Of a stretch of DNA of 64,000 nucleotides, positions 51,523-61,609 are shown one piece after another. The position numbers and the translations under genes were made by a program. Under the pieces are notes generated by a model. It was given only the letters and a program-made list of their open reading frames with translations, was not told where the DNA came from and did no database searches. Each line of letters starts with the position of its first letter. The first letter of the stretch is position 1. Source of the stretch: Prolixibacteraceae bacterium (lineage in GTDB: Bacteria; Bacteroidota; Bacteroidia; Bacteroidales; Prolixibacteraceae); assembly GCA_023229575.1 (NCBI GenBank), contig JALNYZ010000018.1, forward strand, positions 1 to 64,000, in the 5' to 3' direction.

Positions 51523-51833
51523 GCGTATAAGTTTTTAGTGTTATCGAATATTCAAACAACTTTATGCCGGTTTTAATTCATATATAATATTTAAATACCT
51601 TAATGTTATATAGATACTGACTATTTGCTTGATTGATTACGTATGTTTAAATCCATTATTAAATCGTCGAATCAGGCCGACTGAATTGTTTTCTGATGAA
51701 AAACTCGACTAAAATCGGAAAAAAAAATGAGTGTTGTCAAAAAAAAAATAAGTTTGGATTTTTATATAACATATTTATTTCACACAATTGAAACAAAAAT
51801 GTATTTCAATTGTTTCAATAAAAAAAACAAGAT
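51523..51833. other. AT-rich divergent region between aroQ and xerD
   Basis: 311 very AT-rich bases with no gene. One exact TAAGTTTG (51749-51756) faces xerD but no TTG lies at the right spacing. Confidence 0.6.
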
Positions 51834-52733
51834 ATGAACTGGACAGAAAGCAAAAAAGGGTATGAGACTTTTTTGAGACTGGAAAAATCCCTTTCTCAAA
51901 ATTCAGTCAGTGCTTACGTAAATGACATTCATAAACTTATTTCCTTCGTTGAAGAACATTATCCTGGACTATCACCAGAGGCAATAAAATTGGTTCAGCT
52001 AAGAAAATTTGTCGAATGGATGAACGGAAATGGGGTCAGCCCCAGGACACAAGCGCGCACCATCTCAGGTGTCAAGTCGTATTTTAAATTTCTTTTGATA
52101 GAAGAGGTGGTGGAAAATGATCCTACCACGCTCCTTGAATCCCCCAAGATAGGCCGTAAACTGCCGGATGTACTAAGTGATGAAGAGATCAACCGTTTGA
52201 TTGACGCTGTAGATCTTGAAAAGCCAGAAGGACTAAGAAACAAGGCCATTCTCGAAACGCTTTACAGTTGTGGACTTAGGGTATCCGAGCTTGTTAACCT
52301 GCGCCTTTCCAATCTTCATTTTGAGCAGGAGTTTCTCAAGATTGCCGGAAAAGGGGAGAAAGAGAGATTGGTTCCAATCAGCAAACGGGCCATTGAAGAT
52401 ATCCGGAAATATATGGTTGGATACAGAAAGAAATTGAAAATTGACAAGTCAAGTGAAAATATCCTTTTCCTAAACCGTAGGGGAAAAAAATTAAGCAGAG
52501 TGATGATATTCACTATTATAAAAAATTTGGCGCAAAAAATTAAGCTTGAAAAAAGTATAAGTCCTCATACGTTCAGGCATTCATTTGCTTCGGCATTGGT
52601 AAAAGGTGGCGCCGATCTGCGGGCTGTGCAGGAGATGCTGGGACATGAATCTATTCTGACCACAGAGATTTACACGCACCTGGATAAAGAATTTTTGAAA
52701 GAGACGGTAAATAAATTTCATCCCCGATCTTAG
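51834..52733 (+). CDS. xerD: Tyrosine recombinase XerD
   Basis: A 299-residue site-specific recombinase. The N-terminal SAM-like domain (about 1-90) opens with YETFLRLEKSLSQNSVSAY. The catalytic residues are Arg in YSCGLRVSEL, Lys in IAGKGEKERLVP, HTFRHSFAS (His-x-x-Arg), LGHESILTTEIYTH (His) and the Tyr nucleophile in EIYTHL. It resolves chromosome dimers at dif with XerC under FtsK control. XerC is not here, although some Bacteroidota place xerC elsewhere. Ends in a clear terminator. Confidence 0.95.
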   Translation: MNWTESKKGYETFLRLEKSLSQNSVSAYVNDIHKLISFVEEHYPGLSPEAIKLVQLRKFVEWMNGNGVSPRTQARTISGVKSYFKFLLIEEVVENDPTTLLESPKIGRKLPDVLSDEEINRLIDAVDLEKPEGLRNKAILETLYSCGLRVSELVNLRLSNLHFEQEFLKIAGKGEKERLVPISKRAIEDIRKYMVGYRKKLKIDKSSENILFLNRRGKKLSRVMIFTIIKNLAQKIKLEKSISPHTFRHSFASALVKGGADLRAVQEMLGHESILTTEIYTHLDKEFLKETVNKFHPRS

Positions 52734-52760
52734 GGATATGAATTTATTTGCATGCAAGTG

Positions 52761-52790
52761 AAAGGGCGTTGATTTTTTCAACGCCCTTTT
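52761..52790 (+). terminator. Rho-independent terminator after xerD
   Basis: aaagggcgttga-ttttt-tcaacgcccttt, a 12-bp perfect stem with a short T-rich end. Confidence 0.9.
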
Positions 52791-52874
52791 GAATGGTATC
52801 CCTGAAAAACATTAATTCATCGTTAAGTTTTATCAGGTTGATTCATGTTCTAAAATTCATTGCCCTTTTTTAAA

Positions 52875-52882
52875 TAGATTTG
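52875..52882 (+). promoter_or_regulatory. Possible -7 element of the aminotransferase gene
   Basis: TAGATTTG, exactly TAnnTTTG, 38 bases before the GTG start. No well-spaced TTG. Confidence 0.4.
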
Positions 52883-52920
52883 CAAGCAAGTTCATTATAA
52901 ATAAATTAATTATCAGCGAA

Positions 52921-54216
52921 GTGGATCAGCAAGCCATCACATTGAATGATGTAATTCAGGAGAGCAACCCCTCTGTATATGAATTACTCTCCGAAAGAGG
53001 GAAGAATATATTCTTTCCCAAATTGGGAATTTTAGCACAGTCGGCCCAAGCAAAAGGCAAAGATATCAATGCGACCATCGGGGAAGCAGTTGAAGACAAC
53101 GGTCATCCTATGCACCTGACTGAACTTGGTCAATTGGTTAATCTACCGGATTCCCTTGTATTTCCTTATGCACCCAGCTTTGGGAAACCGGATCTGAGAA
53201 GTAGTTGGAAAAAATTTATTTATAAAAAGAATCCATTACTTGGTGAGACTCCAATCAGCATGCCTATAGCCACCAATGGAATAACCCATGGTATTAGTAT
53301 TGCCTCATATCTATTTGTAGACGAAGGTGATACCATAATAATACCGGATTTATACTGGGAGAACTATTCACTTATTTTCGAAAACAACTATTTGGGCAAG
53401 ATAGTAACCTTCCCATTGTTTCAAAATGGGGGGTTCAACCATCAGGGACTAGCGGAAATGATGGAACAGTCCAGCGGGAAGATTATTATACTTCTTAATT
53501 TCCCCAACAATCCATCCGGTTATACACCACTTGTCAGTGAGATTGATGGTATTGTTGAACTGATTTCCAGGCAGGCAAACAAGGGGAAAAAGGTTGTTGT
53601 ACTCATCGATGATGCATATTTTGGCCTGGTTTATGAAAAGGGGGTTTTCACAGAATCGATATTTACCCAACTGGCTACACTTCACGAAAATGTATTGGCA
53701 GTCAAGCTGGATGGTGCCACCAAAGAGGATTATGTTTGGGGCTTCCGGGTTGGATTTATTACTTATGGAGTGAAAAATGGAACGCCGGCCTTTTATGAGG
53801 CAATGGAGAATAAAACAGCCGGTGCTGTTCGAGGCAACATATCAAATATAAGTCATCTTTCACAATCTTTATTACAGAGGGCTTATGCATCTGAGAATTA
53901 CGACAAAAGCAAGGAGGAAAAATTCAATATCCTGCATTCCAGGTATGAAAAAATTAAAGAAGTTTTGGCCAATCCTAGATATGACCGTTATTTTGCGGCG
54001 TTGCCATTCAATTCGGGTTATTTCATGTGTATTGAATTGAGGGACGGCCTCAAAGCTGAAGATGTCAGGAAGATTCTTCTTGAGAAATACAGTACCGGAG
54101 TTATTGTCTTTGGAAATTTGATTCGAATTGCGTTTTCTGCTGTACCTGCCGAGAAAATCCATCAATTAATTGAGAATATCCATGCTGCTTGCCAGGACTA
54201 TTTAGTCAGTAAATAA
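52921..54216 (+). CDS. Class I/II PLP-dependent aminotransferase
   Basis: A 431-residue fold-type I aminotransferase. Landmarks: TNGITHG, IPDLYWENYSLIF, ILLNFPNNPSGYTP (Asn binding PLP), VLIDDAYFGLVYE (Asp and Tyr), and AVKLDGATKEDYVWGFRVGF with the PLP Lys and the C-terminal Arg region. The start is a GTG; no ATG suits. The substrate is not readable, with aspartate or aromatic amino acids most likely. Cytoplasmic. pckG follows 57 bases later. Confidence 0.88.
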   Translation: MDQQAITLNDVIQESNPSVYELLSERGKNIFFPKLGILAQSAQAKGKDINATIGEAVEDNGHPMHLTELGQLVNLPDSLVFPYAPSFGKPDLRSSWKKFIYKKNPLLGETPISMPIATNGITHGISIASYLFVDEGDTIIIPDLYWENYSLIFENNYLGKIVTFPLFQNGGFNHQGLAEMMEQSSGKIIILLNFPNNPSGYTPLVSEIDGIVELISRQANKGKKVVVLIDDAYFGLVYEKGVFTESIFTQLATLHENVLAVKLDGATKEDYVWGFRVGFITYGVKNGTPAFYEAMENKTAGAVRGNISNISHLSQSLLQRAYASENYDKSKEEKFNILHSRYEKIKEVLANPRYDRYFAALPFNSGYFMCIELRDGLKAEDVRKILLEKYSTGVIVFGNLIRIAFSAVPAEKIHQLIENIHAACQDYLVSK

Positions 54217-54273
54217 CTTTTCAGAGCTGCTGAAATCTACAAATAGATCAGATTCATTATTAAATTCATATTC

Positions 54274-56061
54274 ATGACAAACAATCAAAAATTAATTAGG
54301 TGGGTTAACGAATGGGCTGAACTGTGTCAGCCCGAAAAAGTATATTGGTGTGATGGTTCACAGGAAGAGAATGATCGGTTGATGGCCGAAATGGTTGCCT
54401 CCGGGATGGCAGTTAAGCTGGATGATAAAAAACGTCCAAACAGCTATTACTTCCAATCCGACCCAAGTGATGTAGCACGTGTCGAAAATAGAACTTATAT
54501 ATGTTCGGAAAAGCAGGAAGATGCTGGCCCGACTAACAACTGGGCAGCTCCGGCCGAGATGAAAGCCACCCTGAAAGCTCTTTTCAAAGGAGCGATGAAA
54601 GGCCGTACCATGTATGTGATTCCTTTCAGCATGGGCCCTCTTGGTTCAGATATCGCCCACATTGGTGTCGAAATTACTGACTCTCCTTACGTGGTTGTCA
54701 ATATGAGAGTTATGACCAGAATGGGGAAAGCTGTATTGGATGTCCTTGGGGATGGGGAATTCGTTCCCAGTGTTCATTCCAACGGTGCACCACTTCAACC
54801 CGGACAAAAAGATGTCAAATGGCCATGTGCGCCAATTGATCAAAAATACATCACCCATTTCCCGGAAACCAAAGAGATCATCGCTTACGGTAGTGGATAC
54901 GGTGGTAACGCCCTGTTGGGCAAAAAATGTTTTGCTCTACGTATTGCTTCTGCCATGGCGAAAGAGGAGGGATGGTTGGCTGAGCACATGTTAATCATGG
55001 GTATCACCAATCCCAAGGGTGTAAAAAAATACATCGCTGCAGCCTTCCCAAGCGCTTGCGGTAAAACCAATCTCGCCATGTTGATCCCGACAATTCCGGG
55101 ATGGAAAGTTGAGACTGTTGGCGATGACATTGCCTGGATGAAATTTGGCAAGGACGGACAGTTGTATGCCATCAATCCCGAAGCCGGGTTCTTTGGTGTA
55201 GCACCAGGAACATCCATTGATACCAATCCGAATGCCATGCTGTCGGCTTCATCGAATACTATTTTCACCAACACAGGTTTAACACCTGATGGCGACATCT
55301 GGTGGGAAGGTATTGGATCTGAATGTCCTGCCGGAACTATCACCTGGACCAATGAAGTTTACGATAAGGCTTCCGGTAAACCTGCAGCGCATCCGAATGC
55401 ACGTTTTACTGCTCCTGCATTCCAATGTCCTTGTATCGATCCAGCCTGGGAAGATCCCAAAGGAGTTCCAATTTCCGCTATTCTTTTCGGCGGACGCCGT
55501 CCAAGTACCGTTCCACTTGTATACCAGGCTATGAGCTGGGCGCACGGAACATTTATGGGTTCAGTAGTAGGTTCTGAAGTTACAGCTGCGGCCATTGGCC
55601 TAAAAGCTGGTGTACGCAGGGATCCGTTCGCCATGCTTCCATTCTGTGGTTACAACATGGCTGATTATTTCGGTCACTGGTTGACCATTGGAAAGAATGC
55701 CCCGAAACCGGAGGCATTGCCTAAGATATTCAATGTGAACTGGTTCCGTAAAGATAAAAACGGCAAATGGTTGTGGCCGGGTTATGGCGATAACATGCGC
55801 GTTCTTGCATGGATTTTTGGAAGATGTGAAGGTACTGCAGCTGCCACTGAGACTGCTATCGGATTTGTTCCAACCGTAGATGGTATCGACATCAGCGGGT
55901 TGGATGTCACCAAAGAAGATATCGCCGAACTGGTCAAAGTGGACAAGGCACTCTGGAAGGAGGAACTTGAACTGATCAAAGAACAACAGGCTTCACTGGG
56001 CGAAAGATATCCGAAAGAACTGAAATTGCAGGTTGAACAACTCGAGGAAAGATTGGGTTGA
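54274..56061 (+). CDS. pckG: Phosphoenolpyruvate carboxykinase (GTP)
   Basis: A 595-residue GTP-dependent PEPCK turning oxaloacetate and GTP into PEP, CO2 and GDP. Key sites: the hyper-reactive-Cys P-loop AAFPSACGKTNLAML, VGDDIAWM, FFGVAPGTS, GRRPSTVPLVY and NMADYFGHWL. Its length separates it from the ATP type (about 530 residues). It gives gluconeogenic or anaplerotic flux beside pyk. Ends in a terminator. Confidence 0.96.
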   Translation: MTNNQKLIRWVNEWAELCQPEKVYWCDGSQEENDRLMAEMVASGMAVKLDDKKRPNSYYFQSDPSDVARVENRTYICSEKQEDAGPTNNWAAPAEMKATLKALFKGAMKGRTMYVIPFSMGPLGSDIAHIGVEITDSPYVVVNMRVMTRMGKAVLDVLGDGEFVPSVHSNGAPLQPGQKDVKWPCAPIDQKYITHFPETKEIIAYGSGYGGNALLGKKCFALRIASAMAKEEGWLAEHMLIMGITNPKGVKKYIAAAFPSACGKTNLAMLIPTIPGWKVETVGDDIAWMKFGKDGQLYAINPEAGFFGVAPGTSIDTNPNAMLSASSNTIFTNTGLTPDGDIWWEGIGSECPAGTITWTNEVYDKASGKPAAHPNARFTAPAFQCPCIDPAWEDPKGVPISAILFGGRRPSTVPLVYQAMSWAHGTFMGSVVGSEVTAAAIGLKAGVRRDPFAMLPFCGYNMADYFGHWLTIGKNAPKPEALPKIFNVNWFRKDKNGKWLWPGYGDNMRVLAWIFGRCEGTAAATETAIGFVPTVDGIDISGLDVTKEDIAELVKVDKALWKEELELIKEQQASLGERYPKELKLQVEQLEERLG

Positions 56062-56082
56062 TCATCCGACTGACATAGAATG

Positions 56083-56113
56083 AAAAACGCCTCAGAAATG
56101 GGGCGTTTTTTTG
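56083..56113 (+). terminator. Rho-independent terminator after pckG
   Basis: aaaacgcc, loop tcagaaat, ggggcgtttt, followed by T-run (stem about 8 bp). Confidence 0.85.
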
Positions 56114-56202
56114 TGAAAGTCAATATGCTCATTCCATATATCCGGAGTAATGTTTCCCGCAAACTGGATTACTTTATTCAAAAAAAGAATTATTTTGATA
56201 TT

Positions 56203-56214
56203 TAAATCGGTTTA
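56203..56214. promoter_or_regulatory. Imperfect LacI-type half-operator
   Basis: taaatcggttta, an imperfect palindrome related to the core of the site at 56349-56368. It lies immediately before the TTTG of the predicted promoter. Confidence 0.5.
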
Positions 56215-56216
56215 GA

Positions 56217-56248
56217 TTTGGAAATTTAAAAAAAAGCACATAAATTTG
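56217..56248 (+). promoter_or_regulatory. Predicted Bacteroidota promoter of the SusC-SusD locus
   Basis: TTTG at 56217-56220, 20 bases, TAAATTTG at 56241-56248. Good consensus. Transcription should begin near 56255, giving a leader of about 250 bases. Confidence 0.65.
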
Positions 56249-56348
56249 GAGGCAACTATACCAAAAAAATATTTTAAACTTATGAAGTTACCACAAAAGA
56301 TATTGAGAAATTTACTTGTCTAAATCTCATGCTAAATTTTTTATTAAA

Positions 56349-56368
56349 AAACTAAACCGGTTTAGTTT
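56349..56368. promoter_or_regulatory. 20-bp perfect palindrome, LacI-family operator candidate
   Basis: aaactaaaccggtttagttt is a perfect palindrome centred on CCGG, the style of LacI/GalR operators that control carbohydrate loci. It lies in the 5' leader, about 100 bases after the predicted promoter. No LacI-family gene is in the window. Confidence 0.65.
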
Positions 56369-56502
56369 GGAGTTACCTATTACAAAAGGCAAAATTGAAT
56401 GAAGAATTTATAAAAAAAACAGGGAGGTATTGGCTTTACCTACCCTGTCGATCAGTCGAATTAACTAAAATGAATGTAGTAAATCCGCTAAATGACAAAT
56501 TT

Positions 56503-59500
56503 ATGAAAAAAAACAGAACCTGTGGGCTATCAGATGACATTGGCCTGTTAAAAATGATCAAACTGATTCGTTTTACCATTTTTATCTTATTGCTCTCCTT
56601 ATCTCAAACTTTTGCGATAAACCCTTTTTTAATTAGCAGTAGCAAGCCCGAAATTATCAAGGAGGCTGTAACCCAAGCACAGAAGGCCGTTTCCGGTAAA
56701 GTAACCGACTCCTCCGGAGCGCCATTGACAGGCGTTACCGTAGTGATAAAAGGGACGACGATAGGGATAATTACCGATAGTGATGGTAAATATTCGCTGT
56801 CAAATGTACCTCCCGGAGCAATATTGGTGTTCTCGTTTGTAGGGATGAAGGCACAAGAGGTTGTTGTGGCCGGTAAAACGAATTTGAGTGTTGTGCTGGA
56901 AGAAGAGACCGTAGGGGTAGATGAAGTGGTGATCGTTGCTTATGGTACCCAGAAAAAGGTCACAGTAACAGGTGCAGTATCATCTTTAGTGGCTAAGGAG
57001 CTTAAGCAGAGTCCTTCTGCTAATTTTGTCGGTGCAATGGCTGGTCGTTTGCCAGGTTTGATTACTGTGCAGAACAGCGGTCAGCCAGGTGCAGAAGGGA
57101 TTAATATCTATCTGCGTGGCGTCAGTACCACCAATGGTCAGAATCCCTTGATTTTGATTGATGGTGTGCCCCGCGACAATATTACAACCATTGATCCCAA
57201 CGAAGTCGCCTCTGTTTCGATACTAAAAGATGCCTCCTCAACTGCCGTATTTGGTGTTCGTGGCGCCAACGGAGTTATCCTTATCACTACCAAACGGGGA
57301 ACTACTGAAACCCCACAAATTAATGTAACCGCGGAGTATGGGTTGCAGGATTTTACCAGGAGGAATTTTCAGGGTGTGGATTCCTGGGATTTTGCCAGGC
57401 TAAGGAATGAGGCCCTTGCAAATAACGGTTTACCACCTGAGTTTTCTCCTGAATCGATCGAAAAATATAAAAGTGGAGTTGACCGGTTTATGTACCCAAA
57501 TACCAATTGGTTTAAGTTATTGGTTCGTCCTTCGCCCCTAACCCGCTATAATGTGAATGTTTCGGGAGGGACCGATCGCGTCAAATATTTCATGAACGCG
57601 GGCTTTACGCACCAGGGTGGAATGTTCAACACTGAGCCCAAATCGAAACTTGGCTATGATCCGCAATTTAAAATGGACCGGTATAACTTCCGGACGAACC
57701 TTGATATAAATATTAATAGTTGGATAAAAAGCTCAGTGAACCTGGCCGGTTATATAGAAAAGACAAATGCGCCGAATAGTCAGGACAACTCAGGAAATCC
57801 GGATTGGATTGTTACTGGTATCTTTAGATCACCTCCTACAATGCCAGGACCTCTAACTATTGATGGTTATGGTGTACCGGCCGGTGAAGTGATCAGTAGC
57901 CCCATCAATGACGTTCCTTCATACGGGCAACTCAACCGGACAGGTTTCAGGAATACAGAAAGTTCCAACCTTCAATCATCGGTAGCATTTGATTTCGATC
58001 TTAGTTCAATAACCAAGGGGCTTACATCAAAAGCGATGGTTTCCTTTGACTCCAGGTCAAATTCTATAACGAAGGCATATCACAACTATATACGTTACAG
58101 ATATAGCCTAATCCAGGTTGCGGATCCTGTAACCGGGGAGATGAAAGATCAACTCACTTTTACTCCAAACACTACCCCTCAGTTTTATCCTTTACAACTA
58201 TCAAAGACAACCTCTTTCACCTATGCCATTAATATGCAGTGGGCTATTAACTATGCCCGTACTTTTAATAACAAACATCAGGTAACAGGTATGATTTTGG
58301 CACAGCGCGACAACAACGAAGCGGTGAGCGGATCGAGCGATTTGCTGTTACCTTACAACGTGTTGGGGGTGGCAGCGCGTGCAACGTATGGTTATGACAA
58401 CCGTTACCTTCTTGAATTTAATGCCGGCTACAACGGTTCTGAACAATTCCAGCGCGACCGTCGCTTTGGCTTTTTCCCTGCAGCGTCATTGGGTTGGGTG
58501 ATCTCAAACGAGCAATTTATGAAAGCCCAGAAGATAGTCACGAATCTAAAATTACGTGCTTCGTATGGTAAAGTTGGCAATGACGAACTTGGAGATGCCC
58601 GTTTCCTCTATCTCGATAATTTATCTGTCTCCTCCGGTGGTGGATTTTCACCAAGTCTGGGCATTGGAAAATATATCAATGAAAATTTGATCGGCAATCC
58701 GATGATTACCTGGGAAACTGCCTATAAACAAAATTATGGACTGGAGATGACCCTGTTTAAAGATTTAACATTCACGGGTGATCTTTTTTTTGAGGACAGA
58801 AAGGACATCCTGATTACGCGTGCTACCGTTCCTGCTTTGCAAGGCCTTCCTTTGGGTACGGTGCCCAAGGCAAATATGGGGGAAGTAACCAACAAAGGCT
58901 TTGAACTGGAACTGGTTTATAAGAAAAGGGTTAACAAGGACCTCTCATTTTTCGTCAGTGGTAATTACAACTTTAACCAAAATACGGTTAAAAACATTGA
59001 TGAACCACCATACGACGATACCTATGCATACCAATACCAGAGGACCGGGTACTCCCTGAGCCAGCAGTGGGGCAAAAAGATTGATTGGGAATCTTTGGGC
59101 AAAGGATATTACACTTCGAAGGAAGAGATCAACAACAGTGGATTGACATTCACAGGCGTTCAGCCCAGGCCCGGCGATTTTGTTTATAAGGATTTGAATG
59201 GCGATAAGATCATAGATGTTAAGGATAATGCCCCCATTGAATACGGGATCGTTCCCCGAGTCACCTATGGTGTGAACCTATCTGTTAGCTATAAGGGATT
59301 TGATTTTTCCGCTTTGATCCAGGGCGTGGCCCAAACCTCGCGGTATTACTCCAGTTATGGGATAAATGAGCCCTTTTTCGATGGTAATTTCTCCGAATAT
59401 CATCGGACCGCCTGGACAATTGAACGTTACGAGGCAGGCGAAAAAATTACTTATCCAGCCCTCTCTACGGTTGCGAGTTACAGTACAACCCAAAACGATT

Positions 59501-59733
59501 TCTTTATAATGGACAGATCGTATACCCGGCTCAAAAACGCGGAGATCGGTTACACCCTGCCACAACATTTATCAAAACGTATTGGAATACGGAAGATGCG
59601 CGTTTATACTAACGGACAGAATATTTTCCTTTGGGATAAACTGCTTACAAAAAACTATGACCCTGAGCAATCTAATGCTTTATCTATCCCAATATTAAGA
59701 GTTTTCAACTTAGGCGTTAACATAGTATTTTAA
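56503..59733 (+). CDS. SusC/RagA-type TonB-linked outer membrane transporter
   Basis: A 1076-residue glycan or oligopeptide transporter. From the preferred ATG at 56503 it begins MKKNRTCGLSDDIG, then a long signal anchor (LIRFTIFILLLSLSQTFA), a carboxypeptidase-like regulatory domain (VSGKVTDSSGAPLTGVTVVI), the TonB box and plug (EVVIVAYGTQKKVTVTGAVSS, then ILIDGVPRDNI and GVRGANGVILITTKRG), and a C-terminal barrel ending VNIVF. The reading frame opens at 56395 (TTG), with an ATG at 56470 too. susD follows 11 bases later. Substrate cannot be told. Confidence 0.95.
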   Translation: MKKNRTCGLSDDIGLLKMIKLIRFTIFILLLSLSQTFAINPFLISSSKPEIIKEAVTQAQKAVSGKVTDSSGAPLTGVTVVIKGTTIGIITDSDGKYSLSNVPPGAILVFSFVGMKAQEVVVAGKTNLSVVLEEETVGVDEVVIVAYGTQKKVTVTGAVSSLVAKELKQSPSANFVGAMAGRLPGLITVQNSGQPGAEGINIYLRGVSTTNGQNPLILIDGVPRDNITTIDPNEVASVSILKDASSTAVFGVRGANGVILITTKRGTTETPQINVTAEYGLQDFTRRNFQGVDSWDFARLRNEALANNGLPPEFSPESIEKYKSGVDRFMYPNTNWFKLLVRPSPLTRYNVNVSGGTDRVKYFMNAGFTHQGGMFNTEPKSKLGYDPQFKMDRYNFRTNLDININSWIKSSVNLAGYIEKTNAPNSQDNSGNPDWIVTGIFRSPPTMPGPLTIDGYGVPAGEVISSPINDVPSYGQLNRTGFRNTESSNLQSSVAFDFDLSSITKGLTSKAMVSFDSRSNSITKAYHNYIRYRYSLIQVADPVTGEMKDQLTFTPNTTPQFYPLQLSKTTSFTYAINMQWAINYARTFNNKHQVTGMILAQRDNNEAVSGSSDLLLPYNVLGVAARATYGYDNRYLLEFNAGYNGSEQFQRDRRFGFFPAASLGWVISNEQFMKAQKIVTNLKLRASYGKVGNDELGDARFLYLDNLSVSSGGGFSPSLGIGKYINENLIGNPMITWETAYKQNYGLEMTLFKDLTFTGDLFFEDRKDILITRATVPALQGLPLGTVPKANMGEVTNKGFELELVYKKRVNKDLSFFVSGNYNFNQNTVKNIDEPPYDDTYAYQYQRTGYSLSQQWGKKIDWESLGKGYYTSKEEINNSGLTFTGVQPRPGDFVYKDLNGDKIIDVKDNAPIEYGIVPRVTYGVNLSVSYKGFDFSALIQGVAQTSRYYSSYGINEPFFDGNFSEYHRTAWTIERYEAGEKITYPALSTVASYSTTQNDFFIMDRSYTRLKNAEIGYTLPQHLSKRIGIRKMRVYTNGQNIFLWDKLLTKNYDPEQSNALSIPILRVFNLGVNIVF

Positions 59734-59744
59734 AACAGAATCAT

Positions 59745-61574
59745 ATGAAAAACAAGTTATTAATCATATTGCTTGCCTTTTGTGGTGTTACCTCATGTCA
59801 GAATGTGCTGGATATAGCGCCTTCCGGGCGTATGTCGCTCGATGAAATATTTACCGATGACGCTACAACATCGGCCTACCTGAATAGTTGTTACCTGAAT
59901 TTTCCAAAGTGGGCTAACTTTAATTCTACTAGTACCAATATGCGTATTGCCCTCACTGACGATGCCTGGGATTGGTATGGCAATCCAGCTGTTCCATCTA
60001 ACAAAATGTATATAGGTAGTGCGACATCTACCAATCCTATACTGGAAAATGAGGATAACCGAAACGATAATACTGATGATGTGATGGGATTTTGGAACAA
60101 ATGCTGGCAAAATATCCGTAGGTGCAATGTATTTTTAAGCCGTGTAGCCACCGCCAAAGTTACTTTAGAGAGCGACAGGAACCGCTGGACAGCCGAGGCC
60201 AAAGCGCTTAGGGCGTTTTACAACTTCGAACTGATTATACGTTATGGTGGAATGCCCATTGTAACCTCTCCTTTAGGCCTCGATTACGACTATAAACAAC
60301 TGAAACGGGAATCGTTTAAGGCATGTGTCGACAACATCATCAAGGATTGTAACGAAGCATTGGCTACACCCGAATTTCCATGGAGAATATCCGCTGGAAA
60401 TGAGGCTTATCGTTTTACCAAAGCGATTGCCGCGGCCATAAAATCGAGCGCGATCCTGTTCGCGGCAAGTGATCTTTGGAATGGTGGTCAAAACCATTGG
60501 GCAGAAGCCGAAACAAATACTAAAAAGTCGTTGGATGATTGTTTGGCCAACGGTTACGAACTTTACAATAAAGTGAACAATCCATCGATCTTTCAATCGG
60601 CCTACCAGGAGTATTTCTGCTCTGTCACAGACTGGTCGGCCACTCCCGTTGACAAAGAGACTATCCTGGCTTCAACATATGCCAATAATGACTGGATACA
60701 ATTTCATGGACTGCCCATCCAGGTTGCCTATAAGTCAGGGCTTTGCCCATCTCAGGAGTTGGTTGATGCCTATGGTATGCAGGCATCCGGACAACCCATA
60801 CTTAAATTAGATAAACCCTACCTGGATGAGGCCCATCTTCAGCCCAACTACAACCCGGGTTCAGGCTATAATCCGGTAAATCCTTATGTAGGACGCGACC
60901 CTCGTTTTTATGCCACCATTTATTACAATGGCGCCAGGCGCAAAAATTCAGCGGGGGTATTGACCGATATCCAAACCTATTATGGTGGCAACTGCGGTAT
61001 TAATGTAAATGTCAGAGCAAGAACTATCACAGGATATTACAGCAAGAAGTACGACCATCCTTCAGCTACTATAAGCGCCAGAATAGCTGCTACATACCGG
61101 ATAATGCGTCTTGCAGAACTATACCTCAATTATGCCGAAGCGGCCAATGAAAACGGAAACCTGGCCGGAGCAATTGCCGCTGTGAATGTGGTGCGTACCA
61201 GAGCGGGGATGCCCAATATCAATCCTGCCAGTAAAGACGAAGCCCGTTTGCTGATCCATAATGAACGTCGTGTAGAATTGGCTTATGAGGAAAACCGGTA
61301 TTTTGATCTTCGTCGCTGGACAAAGCCCGATGCAGACCTAAGTGCAACCGATCGCTACCTTACAGGCATGTGGATTATAAAAACTGGTAATGCATTAGAT
61401 TACAAGCGTTTTTCGATTGGGGATTCATGGAATACAGCAACTGGTTCCTGGAGTAATACCGCGACACCCCGGGCATGTTATACCAACAAATATCTGATTT
61501 GGCCAATTCAATTGGTTGAATCGAGGCGATTGGAAGCTGCTTCTGGCAAAAAGTGGCAAAATCCCGGATGGTAG
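59745..61574 (+). CDS. SusD/RagB-type outer membrane lipoprotein
   Basis: A 609-residue glycan-binding lipoprotein with a lipobox near residues 15-18 (LAFCGVTSCQN). SusD features: APSGRMSLDEIFTDD, KALRAFYNFELIIRYGGMP and the C-terminal LRLAELYLNYAEAANE-type TPR-like stretch with ELAYEENRYFDLRRW. It caps the preceding SusC. Lies 11 bases after SusC and 35 bases before the second SusC. Confidence 0.96.
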   Translation: MKNKLLIILLAFCGVTSCQNVLDIAPSGRMSLDEIFTDDATTSAYLNSCYLNFPKWANFNSTSTNMRIALTDDAWDWYGNPAVPSNKMYIGSATSTNPILENEDNRNDNTDDVMGFWNKCWQNIRRCNVFLSRVATAKVTLESDRNRWTAEAKALRAFYNFELIIRYGGMPIVTSPLGLDYDYKQLKRESFKACVDNIIKDCNEALATPEFPWRISAGNEAYRFTKAIAAAIKSSAILFAASDLWNGGQNHWAEAETNTKKSLDDCLANGYELYNKVNNPSIFQSAYQEYFCSVTDWSATPVDKETILASTYANNDWIQFHGLPIQVAYKSGLCPSQELVDAYGMQASGQPILKLDKPYLDEAHLQPNYNPGSGYNPVNPYVGRDPRFYATIYYNGARRKNSAGVLTDIQTYYGGNCGINVNVRARTITGYYSKKYDHPSATISARIAATYRIMRLAELYLNYAEAANENGNLAGAIAAVNVVRTRAGMPNINPASKDEARLLIHNERRVELAYEENRYFDLRRWTKPDADLSATDRYLTGMWIIKTGNALDYKRFSIGDSWNTATGSWSNTATPRACYTNKYLIWPIQLVESRRLEAASGKKWQNPGW

Positions 61575-61609
61575 CGCTGATATTTCCTAAAAAATTAATA
61601 AGTACAATT

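Larger units (their letters stand above)
56062..56502. other. Regulatory region upstream of the first susC
   Basis: 441 bases: the pckG terminator, an imperfect operator at 56203-56214, the predicted promoter 56217-56248 and the perfect palindrome 56349-56368. An AT-rich leader of about 250 bases precedes the chosen start. Confidence 0.7.
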
